Source: Rallus limicola
Lineage: Eukaryota; Chordata; Aves; Gruiformes; Rallidae
DNA length: 64,000 bases
Assembly: GCA_022605955.1 (NCBI GenBank)
Contig: JAKCOZ010000004.1
Location: 65,098,229 to 65,162,228 of the forward strand
Direction: 5' to 3'
Positions 63,903 to 64,000 of this stretch are shown here, one piece after another. The translations under genes and the position numbers were made by a program. Below the pieces are notes generated by a model. That model worked only from the letters and a program-made list of their open reading frames with translations. It did not search any database and was not told the DNA's origin. Within the stretch, counting starts at the first letter, position 1, and each line of letters begins with the position of its first letter.

Positions 63903-64000
63903 AGGATATGGGGATGGGGGTGTTGGACACTGTTGCCGGCAAAACGTCGCTCAGCGACCCTTTCCTGTTTTGCCCCGTATGTGCAGGGTAAGCGGAGAGC
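63903..64000. other. Window edge, unassigned
   Basis: GC-moderate sequence. A plus-strand GCAGG|GTAAGC at about 63986-63994 resembles a donor on the opposite strand, too close to the edge to interpret. Confidence 0.3.

Noticed and set aside
1..64000. CRISPR arrays, bacterial operons, tRNA or rRNA genes
   Set aside because: None was seen. The window is vertebrate nuclear DNA with interspersed repeats; the direct repeats found are simple tandem duplications or microsatellites.

Overview
The window is nuclear DNA of a bird. Several CR1 LINE 3' ends and three long terminal repeats (LTRs) of a type I associate with avian genomes support this; the species cannot be fixed from sequence alone. The one host gene I recognise with confidence is the kainate glutamate receptor gene GRIK2 (GluK2). 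Its first coding exon is on the minus strand at 57633-57747 and ends in a good splice donor. Everything below 57632 is therefore GRIK2 intron 1, and everything above about 57.95 kb is 5' flank, promoter region or upstream non-coding exons. No second GRIK2 coding exon was found.

Layout. 1-53.5 kb: AT-rich intron with no confident host exon, holding old transposon remnants, microsatellites, homopolymer tracts and two short perfect tandem duplications. Three solo LTRs (6598-7375, 10183-11413, 34996-36482; ERVL-like by recollection) and five CR1 fragments lie in the same orientation as GRIK2. One CR1 is nested inside the third LTR. A different LTR on the plus strand (31330-31732) is followed by a lysine-tRNA-type primer binding site and a short leader remnant, which is cut off by a CR1. 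Two coding-like oddities sit in the intron: an orphan minus-strand exon of an ABCC/MRP transporter with an intron-like acceptor (45741-45797), and an unrecognised plus-strand exon-like ORF with poly(A) signals behind it (about 14279-14542). 53.5-57.6 kb: increasingly GC- and CpG-rich promoter-proximal intron. 57.6-58.5 kb: GRIK2 coding exon, probable 5' UTR and a long G tract. 58.5-64 kb: upstream flank with two CpG-rich blocks (60.41-60.60 and 62.69-63.84 kb).

Regulatory reading. The 60.4 kb CpG block carries two close RE1/NRSE (REST-binding) motif matches 33 bp apart, which suits a neuron-specific gene. A strong CTCF-type motif lies at 61665-61676. The 62.7-63.9 kb block has three minus-strand splice-donor-like sites, so it could supply alternative untranslated first exons of GRIK2. 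These regulatory calls are motif matches and have not been tested. No CRISPR array, operon, tRNA or rRNA gene was seen, and nothing in the window looks like a complete new multi-gene system.
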